Assembly: GCA_025766275.1 (NCBI GenBank)
Contig: JAFKAC010000010.1
Location: forward strand, 372,001-436,000
DNA from: Lactarius indigo
Lineage: Eukaryota; Basidiomycota; Agaricomycetes; Russulales; Russulaceae
DNA: 64,000 nucleotides
Direction: 5' to 3'
The notes beneath the pieces are model-generated. The model did no database searches. It had not been told where the DNA came from and saw only the letters and a list, made by a program, of their open reading frames with translations. The stretch's first letter is position 1, and the number at the start of each line of letters is the position of its first letter. Positions 22,437 through 34,300 of this stretch are shown here, piece after piece. The position numbers and the translations under genes are program-made.

Positions 22437-25400
22437 TCACCAAAAGTTCCACGGTGCCCAGTTGTGTTGCTCGTCCACAATGCGTTCCAGCACTGTGGCG
22501 TGCTCAAGTCGATAAATGGAGTCACACTTGTCGTCCTGCGTGCACTCGATCATTGCGCAGAGTTGGGCTACCCTGGCACGAAGTCGATCCAGCTCGTAGC
22601 TGGCGGCACAGTAGCGCGTGAACTCTGCAGTGAGGGATTCATCGTTGATGTGATTGAGGGCGCGGTCCATTATCTTGTCGGCCACGAAGACGACAAGGTC
22701 CTCGTGCAGGTACGTGGGGCGGAGGGTGGCCGACACATGCGGCTCGGCATAGAACAGCTTACTGTAGACGTGTGGTGAGCCCAGTATAACTCCCAAGATT
22801 AAGGGGTCAGCTCCCCCAATGATCTGGACATGCAATGCATCCCTCTCTACTCCATCGGGCCTGGTGATGGGGTATCGAATGTGATGGGGTCGTCGGTTCG
22901 CCTGGAACCCTTCAGGCGCAATGACATGCGCAGGATCCTTGGCAGTGGTGAATGGATGGTGATCGGCAGCGCCAGGCACGCGCACACGTCCTCGATACAT
23001 GGGGGACCCATCGGTGTAGACGAGCCAGGGAGTGATGTGGGGATTATCACTGTCGCGTTTCATTCATAAGAAGGGATGTCTCGCTGGGTAATAATCTTCG
23101 TTGTCATGGCCAGCCTCAGCTGCTGCCATTGCTACCGTCGCTCTCGCATCTCCCTCAGTTGGGCCGCTGCTGAGTCCAGTTGCTCCTTCTGCCACTCCAC
23201 CACTACCCTCTTCCAACCCTCCAACTTGTACTCCATCAGCACTTGAACGCTGGTCATTGCGCGGGAAAATTCCGCGAACACCGATGAGGTCATCGCTTGG
23301 GGGGATAGCGGCGATGGGCTCTTGTTTGCCACTATCGCTTCAGAAGACGTGGACAACAGCTTGTTCGTTGTCGGGGTGTTGCGTGGGGTCTGGGAACCAG
23401 GTGACGATGGTGGCCCACTCTTGCACAGTGATAGGCCCCTCTGTTGACCCAAGAGGTGTCCATGGGGTAAGCTGAGTGTTTGGGACTTCGGTGTCATCAT
23501 CCTCTGCCAGAAGGGCACGGGCGTCTTGTGCGAGGGAGTCGAGGAGTGCCGCTTGTGTGACATGTCGCAGTGGGGAAGTAGGCATGTGAGCAGTGATAGA
23601 ACGAAGGAAGAGGGGATGACTCTCCCTGTTTATGGTCTCTTCCCTTTTAACCTGTCGGCCGTGTGTCCGTGTTTCTTGATACAGTCGAAGTGCCTCCAGC
23701 ATGAAGACGTCATCCTTGTTGACCCACTGATTCTCCAAGTCTGGGTATCCCTTCCATTTGATGAGATATTGGAGGCGTTTTCCCCTGCCGAAATGCTGGG
23801 TATCTAGAATCGCCTTGACCTCGTATTCCTCTTTGCCATTTATCAGCTCAGGGGGTGGTCATGTGAAGTTTTCCCCATGAAAGGGAGTTTGTTTGTATGG
23901 CGTGAGTAAATTGATGTGGAACACTGGGTGGATGCTCCACTGCATGGGGAGTTCCAATTGATAATTGTAAGGGGACATCACCTGTATCACCCAGAAGGGT
24001 CCATGGCGTCGCACCACTAGCTTCGCTGTAGGCTGATTGGTTCGGAGGTGTTTGCCCTCCAACCACACAAGGTCGCCGTTTTTGAATTTGGGCGTATCTT
24101 TGTTGTGTACCCATGCTTCTTGTGCCTTTTTCATAAGGTGTTGGGCTGTTTCCCTAGCTTCTTTAAGCATGGTCAGCCTCACAGTGACCTGTGGTAGAGG
24201 GGATGGCTTATCGGTCCAATCGGAGTGTGGGTTGTAACCCATCAGGAGCTGGAACGGTGACTGTTTGGTGTGCTCATGAGGCCAGTTGTTATGCGCGAAT
24301 TCTGCTATGGGTAGATAAGTGGTCCAGTCATCTTGCCATTCATTTACCCAAAAGCACAGGTATTGTTCCAGCCATTGATTTGTCCTTTCCGATTGTCCGT
24401 CAGTGCGGGGGTGGTACGCGGTTGATATGTTCTGTTGAACCCCCAAGACTCGGCATACTTCTCGTGTGAACTTCAAGGTAAACCGCAGGTCTCAGTCGCT
24501 GATGATTTTGCGTGGTAATCCGAACCGTTTAAAGATGTGATTTATGTACAAGGTCGCTGTCTCTTCAGCTGTGATTTCCTCCTTGCACGGTATAAATATT
24601 GAGGCTTTACTGCAGTCGTGGTCGGTGATTGTAAGGATGCTGTTGTACCCTCGCAATGTCGGCAGCTTAGTAATGAAGTCCACCGCTACAGTCTGGAATG
24701 GGGTCACCTCCAGGGTGGGCGTGATTGGGTGTAGCGCTGCTCAAATGGGGCACGTGTTGACTTTGTTTCGTTGGCATTCGGCACATCCTTGAACGCATTT
24801 GTACACATCCTTTTGCAATCACGGCCACCAGTAGTGTTGTTCTATGATTCGTTGCATCCTCGCGATTCCTGGATGTCCGTGGATCGGCAAGTCGTGGTGA
24901 TCATGTATCAGCACCCTTTGCGTAGAGGTGGGCCCTGTGATTACGAACCTGCCATCTTTGTACCATTCTCCCTCGATTTTCTTCAGTTGGTGAGGGTCTA
25001 CCCATTGTCTAATAATCTTTTTGCCTTGTCGGTGTTGGGGTTGTTGGAGGTTTGGATTGATGGTAAGGGTTTTTGTGGTATTGAGTGTCCTTACGAAGAC
25101 TTCTGGTGGTAGCACAACAACTCGTTTGTTGTCCGTGGTTCCCTGATCATAGTCAGGTCGCCTCGATAGTGCGTCGGCTCAGCCGTTGTTTTTCCCTTTG
25201 ATGTGGTGAATCTCGAAGTCATACTCTGACAACTCTAATACTTCCCTTGCTACGTGTCTGCTGATTTTCTGCAGCGTCTTCCAGTATTGCAGATTGAGGT
25301 GGTCGGAGTAAATTTTGATTTTATGAGGGGCTCCTGCCAGCAGTGGTCTCCAATTACGCAGGGCCTTGACTGTCACAAGTAACTCCAAATCATAGATGTC

Positions 25401-26604
25401 GTAGTTCCTTTCGGCTTCGGAGAGTGTGGTGGAGTAATAGCCTATGGGATGCCGCTTTCCGTCAGCCTTTTTCTGTAGCAATACGGCTCCCACCGCATAT
25501 CCTGAGGCATCGACTTCTAGCTCGAACGGGTCTTGAAGTACCGGGTGTGCCAACACCGGCTCCTCTGTCACCAGGTGTTTCAAAGTATTGAACGCCTTGT
25601 CTTCTTCTTCTGTCCACCTCCATTCTTCATCCTTCCGTGTCAACTTGTTGAGTGGTTTGGCGTGGGTTGCGAAGCTGCGAATAAAAAGTCTGTAAAAGTT
25701 ACAGAAGCCCAAAAAGGATCGGACATCTTTGACTTTCGTTGGCGTTGGCCAATCTTTGATGCCTTGAACTTTTACAGGGTCCATGTGAGTTGCCCCCCTT
25801 TCAAGGATTACCCCCAGGTAATCCATTCGCGGTTGATGGAACAGGCATTTCTCCAGCTTGAAGTAGAGGTCGTGTTCCTGGGCTACACGTAATACATCCT
25901 TGACGGTGGCAGTATGGGTGACTAGATTGTGATTGAAGTGAGTGGCAATTCCGATGTCATCCATGTAAACATGTATCGTGGTCCCCAGTCGTTCATGTTT
26001 TGCGATGGTGTCGCGGTAGATGTGATTCATCATTGCCTGGAAGGTCGCTGGGGGATTCGTGAGTCCAAAGAACATAACCGTAGGCTCAAAAAGGCCGAAT
26101 TTTGTTTTGAAGGCCACTTTCTCCTGATCGCCATCTCAGATCTGTATATTGTTATACCCCCAGCGAATATCCAGCTTCGTGTAAATATGGGCATTGCTGA
26201 GGTCGAGGATTAAGTCCTGGATGAGGGGTAATGGGTATTGGTTGCAAATGGTGTGAGAGTTGATGACCCGGTAGTCCTGTACCGGGCGTAGTTTTCTGTC
26301 CTTCTTTTTAATGAAGAAAAAGGACGATGCATATGGGGATATAGATGGACGTAGGTATCCTTGCCGTAGTTTTTCCTCTAGGAATTCTTTTAGTTCGCCT
26401 TCCTCCTTCTGAGTCATGGGGTAGATTTTGCAATCAATTGCGGTAGGTGCAGATGGCTTGAAGTCGATCGTGTGGTCCCAGGGTCTTGCCGGGGGAAATT
26501 GGTGAGAGGCCTGCTCGTTGAATAGTTGGGAGAACTTGTTGTAGTCCGCTGGAAGCATGGCGGCAGTTTGTTGCTGCTTTGCTTGTATTGCTAGTTCTGT
26601 GGAA
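22437..26604 (-). pseudogene. Chromovirus A pol (reverse transcriptase to C-terminal extension)
   Basis: Order on the minus strand: reverse transcriptase (26768-25700; KLDIRWGYNN, YMDD), RNase H (about 25600-25300), integrase (HGHPGIA...CAECQ; core DFITKLPTLRGYN, ISD, TDGQSERTNQWLEQYL), chromodomain (about 23850-23680; LQYLIKWKGYP) and the long extension ending in RVAQLCAMIEC...WAPWNFW (stop 22437-22439). At least eight in-frame TGA codons stand where G or J has CGA arginine, among them 26136, 25179, 24819, 24492, 23859 and 23340. Solo LTR S3 interrupts the protease-to-reverse-transcriptase linker at 26605. The gene is dead but all domains remain. Sequence and stops are seen; the CGA origin is inferred from aligned relatives. 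Confidence 0.92.
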
Positions 26605-26609
26605 GTTGT

Positions 26610-27044
26610 TGTCACGCCACTGCCGGGGCGTGCGTTTGTTCTGTAACTGATCCTGCCTGAGGCAAAGGACTCAGAGTTGGACCCCCACTGAGTGGCTGGG
26701 CTCCTAAGTTCTGATACAATTGCCGCTGTCAACTGGACAGTGACAAAGGTCCTCTTGTTCAAGCACAAGAGCTAGGCTATAGAGAAGAGGGCTGTGATAG
26801 AGAAGAGAGGATTGTACTGAGGGACAAGACAGTAGATTGACGAAGCCAAAGCTAAGGAAATACAGGGTACACTATAGGGTTTATATAGCTAGCGTCCAGG
26901 GATGCCAGCGAAGCAAAGCGAACGCCAGCGAAACAAATGCCAGCGGAGCAAACGCCAGCAAGTGCCAGCAAGGCAAATGCCAGCAAAGTGGAGAAGCGCG
27001 AGAAGAGAGAAAAGAAGGAAAGAAGAATAGGGGTGTTCATGACA
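26610..27044 (-). mobile_element. Solo LTR S3 (E family) in A
   Basis: 435 bases, minus orientation, TGTCACGCCACTGCC...GTTCATGACA. Target duplication GTTGT at 26605-26609 and 27045-27049. Related to the LTR of E: same TATA box (26880-26887), same start core TTAGCTTTGGCTT (26843-26855) 32 bases on, and the same GCCAGC-rich tandem repeat (26898-26993). Confidence 0.93.
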
Positions 27045-27049
27045 GTTGT

Positions 27050-27585
27050 GGCATGCGCGAAGGTTTCTTCTTGTAGCTCCTGGAAAATCTCTTCTTCCTT
27101 GGCCGTGATCAAGGCTTGAGCAGCGGTTGTTGAAAGTAATGCTTCTTCGGTGGCCAGCACTACCGGCTGCATGTCGGGGTGTATTGTAGTGGTTGCCCAA
27201 TTGATGGTAGGCTCGAATGCGCTTAACCATGGGTAACCCAGCACCATGTCTTCGCTTCCAAGGTCGGTGACCAGGAAGGTCATCTTCTTCACCTGTTGGC
27301 GTGTTTTTACTTCTAGGTTAATGTAATGAGTGATTAACCCAGCTTTATTCTCGGTATTATCAATGTTCCATATTTTGCGTGGCGTGTCTAGTGGTTGCAC
27401 TGGGATTCCAGCCCTGGCTGCCATACTTGGTCGGATAAAATTGTTGGTTGCTCCGGAGTCTACCAGAGCGTTGGTTTCAGTCGTTTTGCAATTCGTACAA
27501 ACAGTCACTGGAATTCATAGGGATCGATAGTGAGTTGTGACGATTACAGAATTACATTTTAAAGCCCTCACCCAGACTGACGGGT
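27050..27585 (-). pseudogene. Chromovirus A protease region
   Basis: Continues the A pol frame beyond S3. The protease has an intact DSGAT active site (TETNALVDSGATNNFIRPS, near 27450) followed by LVTDLGSEDMVLGYPWL, the flap-to-end region of retroviral-type aspartic proteases. Upstream toward gag, a TGA in the context SL-stop-IPVTV occurs at the same place as in G, so it was inherited or is older than both copies. The protease releases mature gag and pol proteins in this family. Confidence 0.85.
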
Positions 27586-29286
27586 TCAGGTGTCCCGAAA
27601 ACCCTCTTTTCCCCATAGATCTTGAAGGATGAGGTCTTTTACCTCATCCATGCTGTTGGCCACCTGCGCTAGCCACTCCTTCGCTTGTTCTCCAGCCGTC
27701 TTCACAGTGGCCACATTTATTTGCGGCATAGGTGTCATGCTCGGAGCCAGCAACATATATCCCGGCAACAAAGGTTCGTACTGGGATACTGGTCCTTGCG
27801 CGTATCCAGTGGTTTCGGTCATTCGACTGCTTGATGGGGCGTTCGCCTACCACAATCTCTGCGTACGGGGGTTGGGACAGTTTCGTGAGAGGTGTCCTGG
27901 AGCGTTGCAATTATAGCAAAGTACGTTCCTTAGGTCCCTTCGGGATCCCCCTCTGCCTTGTCCCCTTGCGCCTGGTCCTCCTCTTGGCGGGAATGGTGGT
28001 TGCGGCCATGTGTAAGGTGGCTTGCTGTAGTCGATTTCTTCGGATCCTGCGAGTCGTACTCAGGTGCGGTCAGCGGAGGTATCCATTGCCCATGGATTCG
28101 CCTGTGGCAGGTTCTGTGGAAGGGTCCACCCTGCATTTCCACTCTGCTTCTTCGGCTGCACTTGCATATTCTTGTGCTCATTGAGCCTCGCCTTGAGGTG
28201 TATATAATTCTTCTGTCTCTTGAGAACTGCTCTCTTCCAGTCGTCAAACGTAACTGGGTCGTCAAATTGGAAGGCATTCTTGAACAATTCCTTCGGTAGA
28301 CCCAATGTGAAGAGGTCGATTGTTTGTGGTTCGTTGAGGCGGTAATGAGCTTTCCATGCAAGTTGTTCGAAGTCGTTGACGTACTTGTTGATGTCCTCTC
28401 CCACCATCCAATATCCTTTCCGGAGTATTGCTTGGGCTTGTTCTCACTTGAGCGTATTCTCAAAGCGTTGACTGAAACCGTCAGCTACGGTGTCCCATAG
28501 TTCCTTCGTGTAGGGACTAATCCCTCATTGTATTTGTCTGTTGAGCCAATTAAGGAATGACAGAACCCATTCGCTTACTGCTCCTCCTTTAATGTAAGAG
28601 AGGAACAGGAGGCTTCGTCAGTAGTTGTTTCGCATGATAGGGGCGTCCAGGTTCATGCCCCAGTAGACATGCCACTGTGTTAGGAACTGGTCTACTTTGA
28701 GTCTGTCGCCATCAAAAATGGAGGGGGGCTCGCTGGTTAATTTCTCATTATGTCCTCCGCCTCTGCCCCCTCCTGCTCCGCCACCTCCACCTCCTCTGCC
28801 TCCTCCGCCTTCCGGTGGTCCTGCAGGTGGTGGTTGAGGAGGTCCAGTTTGTCGTATATCAAATGGGATTCCTCCTCCTGGCGGTGGCAGTGGGTCTCCT
28901 CCTGGTCCTCCCACTCCTGGTGGTATTTCTAGTGTTAGTGGTCTTCCTGATGGGGGATCTCCTCAATCGGATCCTATTGCCCTAAATATTGCAGTGTCAT
29001 TAGCTGTCATTCGAATGCCGGTTTCAGGGTTGATTGGCATAAGGATTTCCCTCACTTCCTGTTATATTGCGCGTGACTCTTCTAGCGCGACTTCTTCCAT
29101 TGCTCGTGTTATGGTAGCCATGATAGCTGGCGATTGTATGTGAATTGGTTCAGGCTCTGTGATGTGTGCGGACTCAGCTCGTTCAATAAGGAGTTCCTGT
29201 ATGGCTCCTCCACTGCTTTCTGTCTGTTCGGGCTGTCTTCCTTTGTCTCCTTCGCTTTGTCCAGTTTCGTCGGTGACTGCTTCTCC
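27586..29286 (-). pseudogene. Chromovirus A gag, main part
   Basis: From the 5' side: acidic linker with AESAHITEPEPIHIQ, MTADD region, Pro/Gly-rich stretch (28914-28720), capsid-like core (VDQFLTQWHVYWGMNLDAP to about 28060), zinc knuckle CYNCNAPGHLSRNC (near 27900) and C-terminus LWGKEGFRDT with stop at 27586. Five in-frame TGA codons (about 28963, 28618, 28528, 28446, 28060) lie at CGA positions of relatives. The slip site GGGTTTT (27598-27604, minus) precedes the stop, as in G. Solo LTR S4 and copia B separate this part from the N-terminus. Confidence 0.88.
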
Positions 29287-29291
29287 AGTTG

Positions 29292-30026
29292 TGTCACGCC
29301 TCTGCGGGGGCGTGCGTTGTTCTGTAACAGATCCTGCCTAAGGCAAAGGACTCTGAGTCGGATCCCCACTGAGTGGAAGGACTCCTAAGGTCTTCTGTAA
29401 CAGCCCCTGTATTAAGGTAGCTGAGTCTGCGACAATCCCCCTGTGCTAAGGTGGGAAAGGTCCGTCTGTAACAGCCCCCTTGTATTAAGGTGACTGAGTC
29501 TGTGGCAATGGACGAGCTCGGTGGCCTAAGTCCAAAGGTCATGTGTCACTGGGCTGACCAGTAAGACAGGAAGAGGGTAAGAGCGAAGTCAAGAGGAAGC
29601 CTGCACAGAGGCTGAGAGGGGAATGACCCAAAAGGGATGTGGGTCAAGGGTCAGAGGTTCTGGGTCAAGGGCTTGAGTGCTGAAGGGACTGAGGCACTCA
29701 AGGAAGCAGTGGAGATACAATGCAGATAGTTGATTAAGCCAAAGCTAAGGAGCTAAGGTGCACTACAGGGTTCCTTATATAGTACAGGATTGCGCCTGAG
29801 CGCATAGTGCTACTGGTTGCTATAGATAGAGTAATGTGCTGGCAAGATGGTATCAACATCGTGCAAGATGGTGTCATGCCAGCAAGGCAGGAGAGGGATA
29901 ACCAAGAATAGCACAGAAGGTGCTAGAATAATCAGATAAGGGGGAAGCATAGGTCTAGATGGGCCAAGAAGGGGAATAGATCAGATAAGGGCAGAAGAAG
30001 AGAAGGTAGTAGGGGAGTTTGTAACA
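29292..30026 (-). mobile_element. Solo LTR S4 in A gag
   Basis: 735 bases, minus orientation, TGTCACGCC...GTTTGTAACA. Target duplication AGTTG at 29287-29291 and 30027-30031. TATA (29774-29781) and start core (29736-29748) match those of E and S3, 33 bases apart. A partly duplicated block (CTGTAACAGCCCC...TTAAGGT...GAGTCTG) occurs near 29395 and again near 29465. Confidence 0.9.
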
Positions 30027-30031
30027 AGTTG

Positions 30032-30100
30032 TATGTTCTTGTAGTTGGCCGTTGATAGGGCCCCAGTCTGCTCTGCTGTTGAGCTCTCTTGCGTCAATAT
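30032..30100 (-). pseudogene. Chromovirus A gag fragment between S4 and B
   Basis: Reads IDARELNSRADWGPINGQLQ on the minus strand, equal to residues of G gag just after the conserved N-terminal domain. It is cut off from the N-terminus by copia B; the remainder lies at 58721-58997. Confidence 0.88.
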
Positions 30101-30519
30101 TGATGAACAGCAAGATGGAACCTATACTCACAGTGGGACAAAGTACTGTGGTGAGATAGAGGTAGCAACTGGTAAGCAGCAGAGGGGAAGTCTTGCAAGT
30201 GAAGCAGAAGTAAAGTCTGGCACACAACAATGAGGGAACTGATTATACAATTGAGAGGAAGAGACATACCTGGCACACAACAGTGAGGGAACTGATGTGG
30301 ACCAGGAGCGTACAAGCACTACTACTTATACTATACAGGAGGGTGACACAACTACAAGGTAGGTAACAGAGTGTCACAGAATACAAGGGACGCATTGTTC
30401 TACAACAGGACAAAGGAGTGTGTGTAAAGGGAACAAGGCGTGCAAGAACAAGGAAAGTCCAGACAAGGATGATATCATAATGACATCATAATAAAGATAA
30501 GAACTAAAGGAGAACAAAG
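30101..30519 (-). repeat. B 3' LTR, first piece
   Basis: First 419 bases of the left LTR, TGATGAACAGCAAGATGG... up to the CAAAG where C is inserted. Continues at 38542. Confidence 0.95.
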
Positions 30520-31295
30520 TGTAGCGGTATGACTTATCGCGTACAACTAGACCAAGGTGAAGGTAAGTGAACTGAACTGGTATACACCCAAGCCTAGCGC
30601 GGAGACAAGTCACGCGCCGAACGTACAGTCACAACGGAGAGTAGACACACGTGAGGACTTTATGCAAGTCCAAAGGTCTGGTGATCACGCTGTGGCACGC
30701 TGAGTGGAGAACCAAGAGGACAAGTTAACATTGGAGAAGAGTAAGGGAAGTACAATGGAATACGCACCTGAGTGGAGAACCAAGAGGACAAGTTGGTTCC
30801 ACTCAGGACGTTACATGAGGGTTTATATACACTGCTGCGGCTGAGTTCGAATTACTACTGAACCTTGTTACTAAAGGTATGTGTAATAGTAATGAGTCAG
30901 ACGCTGACGCGTCGTCTCTAATAATAGCGTTATCTATTGTGCTGACTGATGCACAGTCATTAACGCTGACAGAACAATGACGTGTCCTTATCTATGAGTC
31001 ACAACCCTATGACAACGTAGTCTAGAACTATCTAGAATGTTCCCTGCTTATCGTCCAATGAGAAACTGTTGTACTAATGAGGAAAGTGACCTAAAGAGGT
31101 AACTCCTAATAAGGAAGTTACTGTCCCAGGGTCACGTGCTTGTGGGTGCACATGTTGGCATCACGTGACTAACCATCTTATCATATCTAATGATAAGGAC
31201 TTGGATGTTTTGACACAACGTTGGAGACTCGTATCTCTACCAAATAAATCTGTAAAAATACAGAAAAATAAGGCAAAAATAGAGCGTCCGTGACA
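30520..31295 (-). repeat. C 3' LTR (left)
   Basis: 776 bases, TGTAGCGGTATGAC...CGTCCGTGACA. The adjacent purine tract on the minus strand (31296-31309) marks the plus-strand primer. Confidence 0.96.
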
Positions 31296-31307
31296 TCACC
31301 CCCCTCC

Positions 31308-34300
31308 TTAAGGGTCGACGTCCGCGTTGGCCGTTGTATCCACATGATGAGCTTGCCAAGGCAAGGACGCGTAAATAAGAGCTGCTATTTTTCTAGGCGC
31401 GCCCGGGTTTGAGGAATGGAATTCCTTAACCGCGTCAGGGGCATGCGCTAGATTCTTAGCTGGTTCCCAAGTGTCCTCGCCTTCACCGTATCCTTTCCAA
31501 CGGACGAGGTACTTAAGAGTACGACCAAAGAGTTTAGAGTCTCTTATATGGTCGACTTCGTACTCTTCTTCTCCCTCGACCGTTACTGGATCGGGTGGTG
31601 GAGGCGTGAGCCCATTGACTTCGTTTCCTTTGTAAGGAGAGAGGCGGTCTACATGAAATACATCATGGATCCATAATGCAGGGGGGAGTGCAAGCTTGTA
31701 GTCGACGTCACTTATAACTTTAGTGACTTCAAATGGGCCTAGTTGCTTAGGTCCCAATTTGGACGACTGCTGATGTATCTTTATTTGCTTAGCTTGCAAC
31801 CAGACTTTATCCCCGACGTTAAAGGAGTATGGCTTAGTCCTTTGTTCAACGTCTGTCTGCATTCGCCTTTTACTTAGGCGTAGAGCCACTTCTGCATCCT
31901 TACGAGCGGAAACTAAGTGCTGAAGGCGCTTGTCGAGCAGTGGAATACCCGTAGGTCTACCAGCAGGAATAGTGAAGTCAGGCGTAAAGCCGTATAGTAG
32001 TTCAAAGGGTGTATGACCCGTAGCTGAGTTGAGTCTACTATTGACTACAAATTCTGCTGTAGGAAGCAGGTCTGCCCAGTCATCTTGTCTCTTGCTAATG
32101 AACATGCGTAAATATATTTCAACTTCTTGATTTTTACGCTCGACCTGTCCATTAGCTTGAGGGTGATAGGCTGTAGTTAGTCCTGCGTCTATTCCAAGTC
32201 GCTTATAGAGAGCCCGCATGCTTCGCGCTGCAAATTGGGGTCCCCTGTCGCTTATAACTTTGCGAGGGATCCCATGCAGAGGGAAGATTTGCTCAAAGTA
32301 GATGGATGCCACCCCATCAGCCGTAATCTGAGAAGTCACTGGGAACAGATGAATCTGTTTGGTATAATGATCTACAATGTTTAAGATCATATCCTTCCCA
32401 TGTGACATAGGCAGTGGACCGATTAGATCGATCCCAACTATCTGCCACGGTCCCTCAGGTACTTCTTGCGGCTGAATGGTTGCTTTGGGGTGCAGATCTT
32501 TGCGATAACGTTGGCATCGATCGCATCCTTCTACATATGAGGCAATAAAGCCTGACATGCGTGGCCACCAATAATAGCGACTAACTAGCTCTATAGTTCC
32601 ATTTTTTCCAGGGTGTCCGGTGGTGATCGAGTCGTGGCATGACTTTACCACATCCTTCCGAAGGGCACGATCATTTGGGACATATAATTTACCCCGGTGG
32701 TAAATGAAACCGTCTTCTTCTTCCCACATTAAGACGCCATCGGTGAGAGCCTTAGGAGCGGTCTTAGATATACTTTTAAGACCCTCTATAACTTCGGCTT
32801 CTCTAATAGATGCGAGCTTAATGCGACTCCCTAGGGAATCTATTTCGGGGACGAAGTGCGCTTTAGCGGCAGCTAGGAAATACTCAGGTTTTAACACCTG
32901 AACCTGGCGGTTGTCTTCAGAGTCTCGGACTTGGTCTCGTGAGAAACGGCTTAATGCATCGGCTTGCATGGATTCTCCTTTCTTATAAGTGATTTTGAAG
33001 GCAAACCGACTTAAGAATAAGGCCCATCTAGCTTGGCGCCTGTTTAAGTCCTTTATAGTTGCCCACCATTCCATATTCTTATGGTCGGTGATCACTTCAA
33101 AGGAGATGCCTTCGAGGAAATGTCTCCAATCCTCTAAGGCGCGGATTAAGCCGAGCATTTCTCTGTCGTATATCTCGTAATTGCGTTCTTCTTTGCTCAT
33201 GGACTGTGAGCGATACGCAATGGGGTGCCAGAGACCGTCCAGGTATTTCTGAGTTAGAATACCGCCAGTAGCAAATCCTGAAGCATCCACTTCGACTCTA
33301 GTTGGGAGGTTCGGATCGTAAACCTTAAGAATAGGTTCTTGTACGAAACGTTCCTTCAATAAGTCGAAAGCTTTCTGCTGCTCAGACTGCCATATCCAAG
33401 GAGTGTCTTTCTTAGTAAGGTCATGAAGGGGTCGGGCAATAGCCGCGAAGTCCTTAATAAACCTTCTATAGAAATTGGCGAACCCGATGAATGCTCTGAC
33501 TTCTTTGAGCGTAGTCGGGGTAGGCCACTCCTTTACTGCAGAGACCTTGCCAGGGTCCATCTGCACTTCTCCGGGACGGATAATCATCCCAAGATACTCC
33601 ATTTCTTGCTTCTCGAAATCGCACTTCTCGGGTTTGAGATAGAGGTCGTATTGCTCTAACCGTGTTAACACCTCGCGTACTATCTTGCGATGGTGTTTAA
33701 GGTTATTACTATAGATGAGAATATCATCCATGTATACGGCGACCTCTCCTTGTGCGATAAGATCAGCAAAGACGGCGTTCATTAAGGCTTGGAAAGTGGC
33801 GGGGCTATTAGTCATGCCGAAGTACATGACTTTGGGTTCGTATAGGCCCCTATTGGTGACAATAGCACCTTTCCATTCGTCGCCTTCCTTGATGCGGATA
33901 TTGTGATATCCCCATCGAACGTCGAACTTAGTGAAGTATTGAGCTCCCTTAAGCCTATTGATAATATCAGCAGCGAGTGGAAGTGGATATCGGTTCTTAA
34001 TGGTGATTTTGTTAAGACGCCGATAGTCCTGGACCAGACGGAGTTTGCCGTCCTTTTTCTTGATAAAAAATACAGGGGATGCCATAGGTGACTTAGATGG
34101 CACTAAATATCCTTTCCCTATATGTTCATCCAAGAATTTGTCCAATTCTACTTGCTCGCTAGGTGACATGGGGTACGTCTTGACCTTCCAATGTTTAACT
34201 GCATCTGGTTCTAGGTCTATGGCGTGGTCCCATGGCTGATGCTCAGGGAGTCTCTGGGATTCTTCCTCAGAGAAGACTTTTGCGAAGTCACGATAGTGCT

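Noticed and set aside
11512..29286. TGA read as an amino acid because it recurs at arginine sites
   Set aside because: C has none and uses TAG and TAA normally; relatives carry CGA at these sites, so mutation explains it better than a changed code.
29395..29508. Partial duplication in S4 as a separate mobile element
   Set aside because: No terminal structures or flanking duplication; it is an internal duplication within the LTR.
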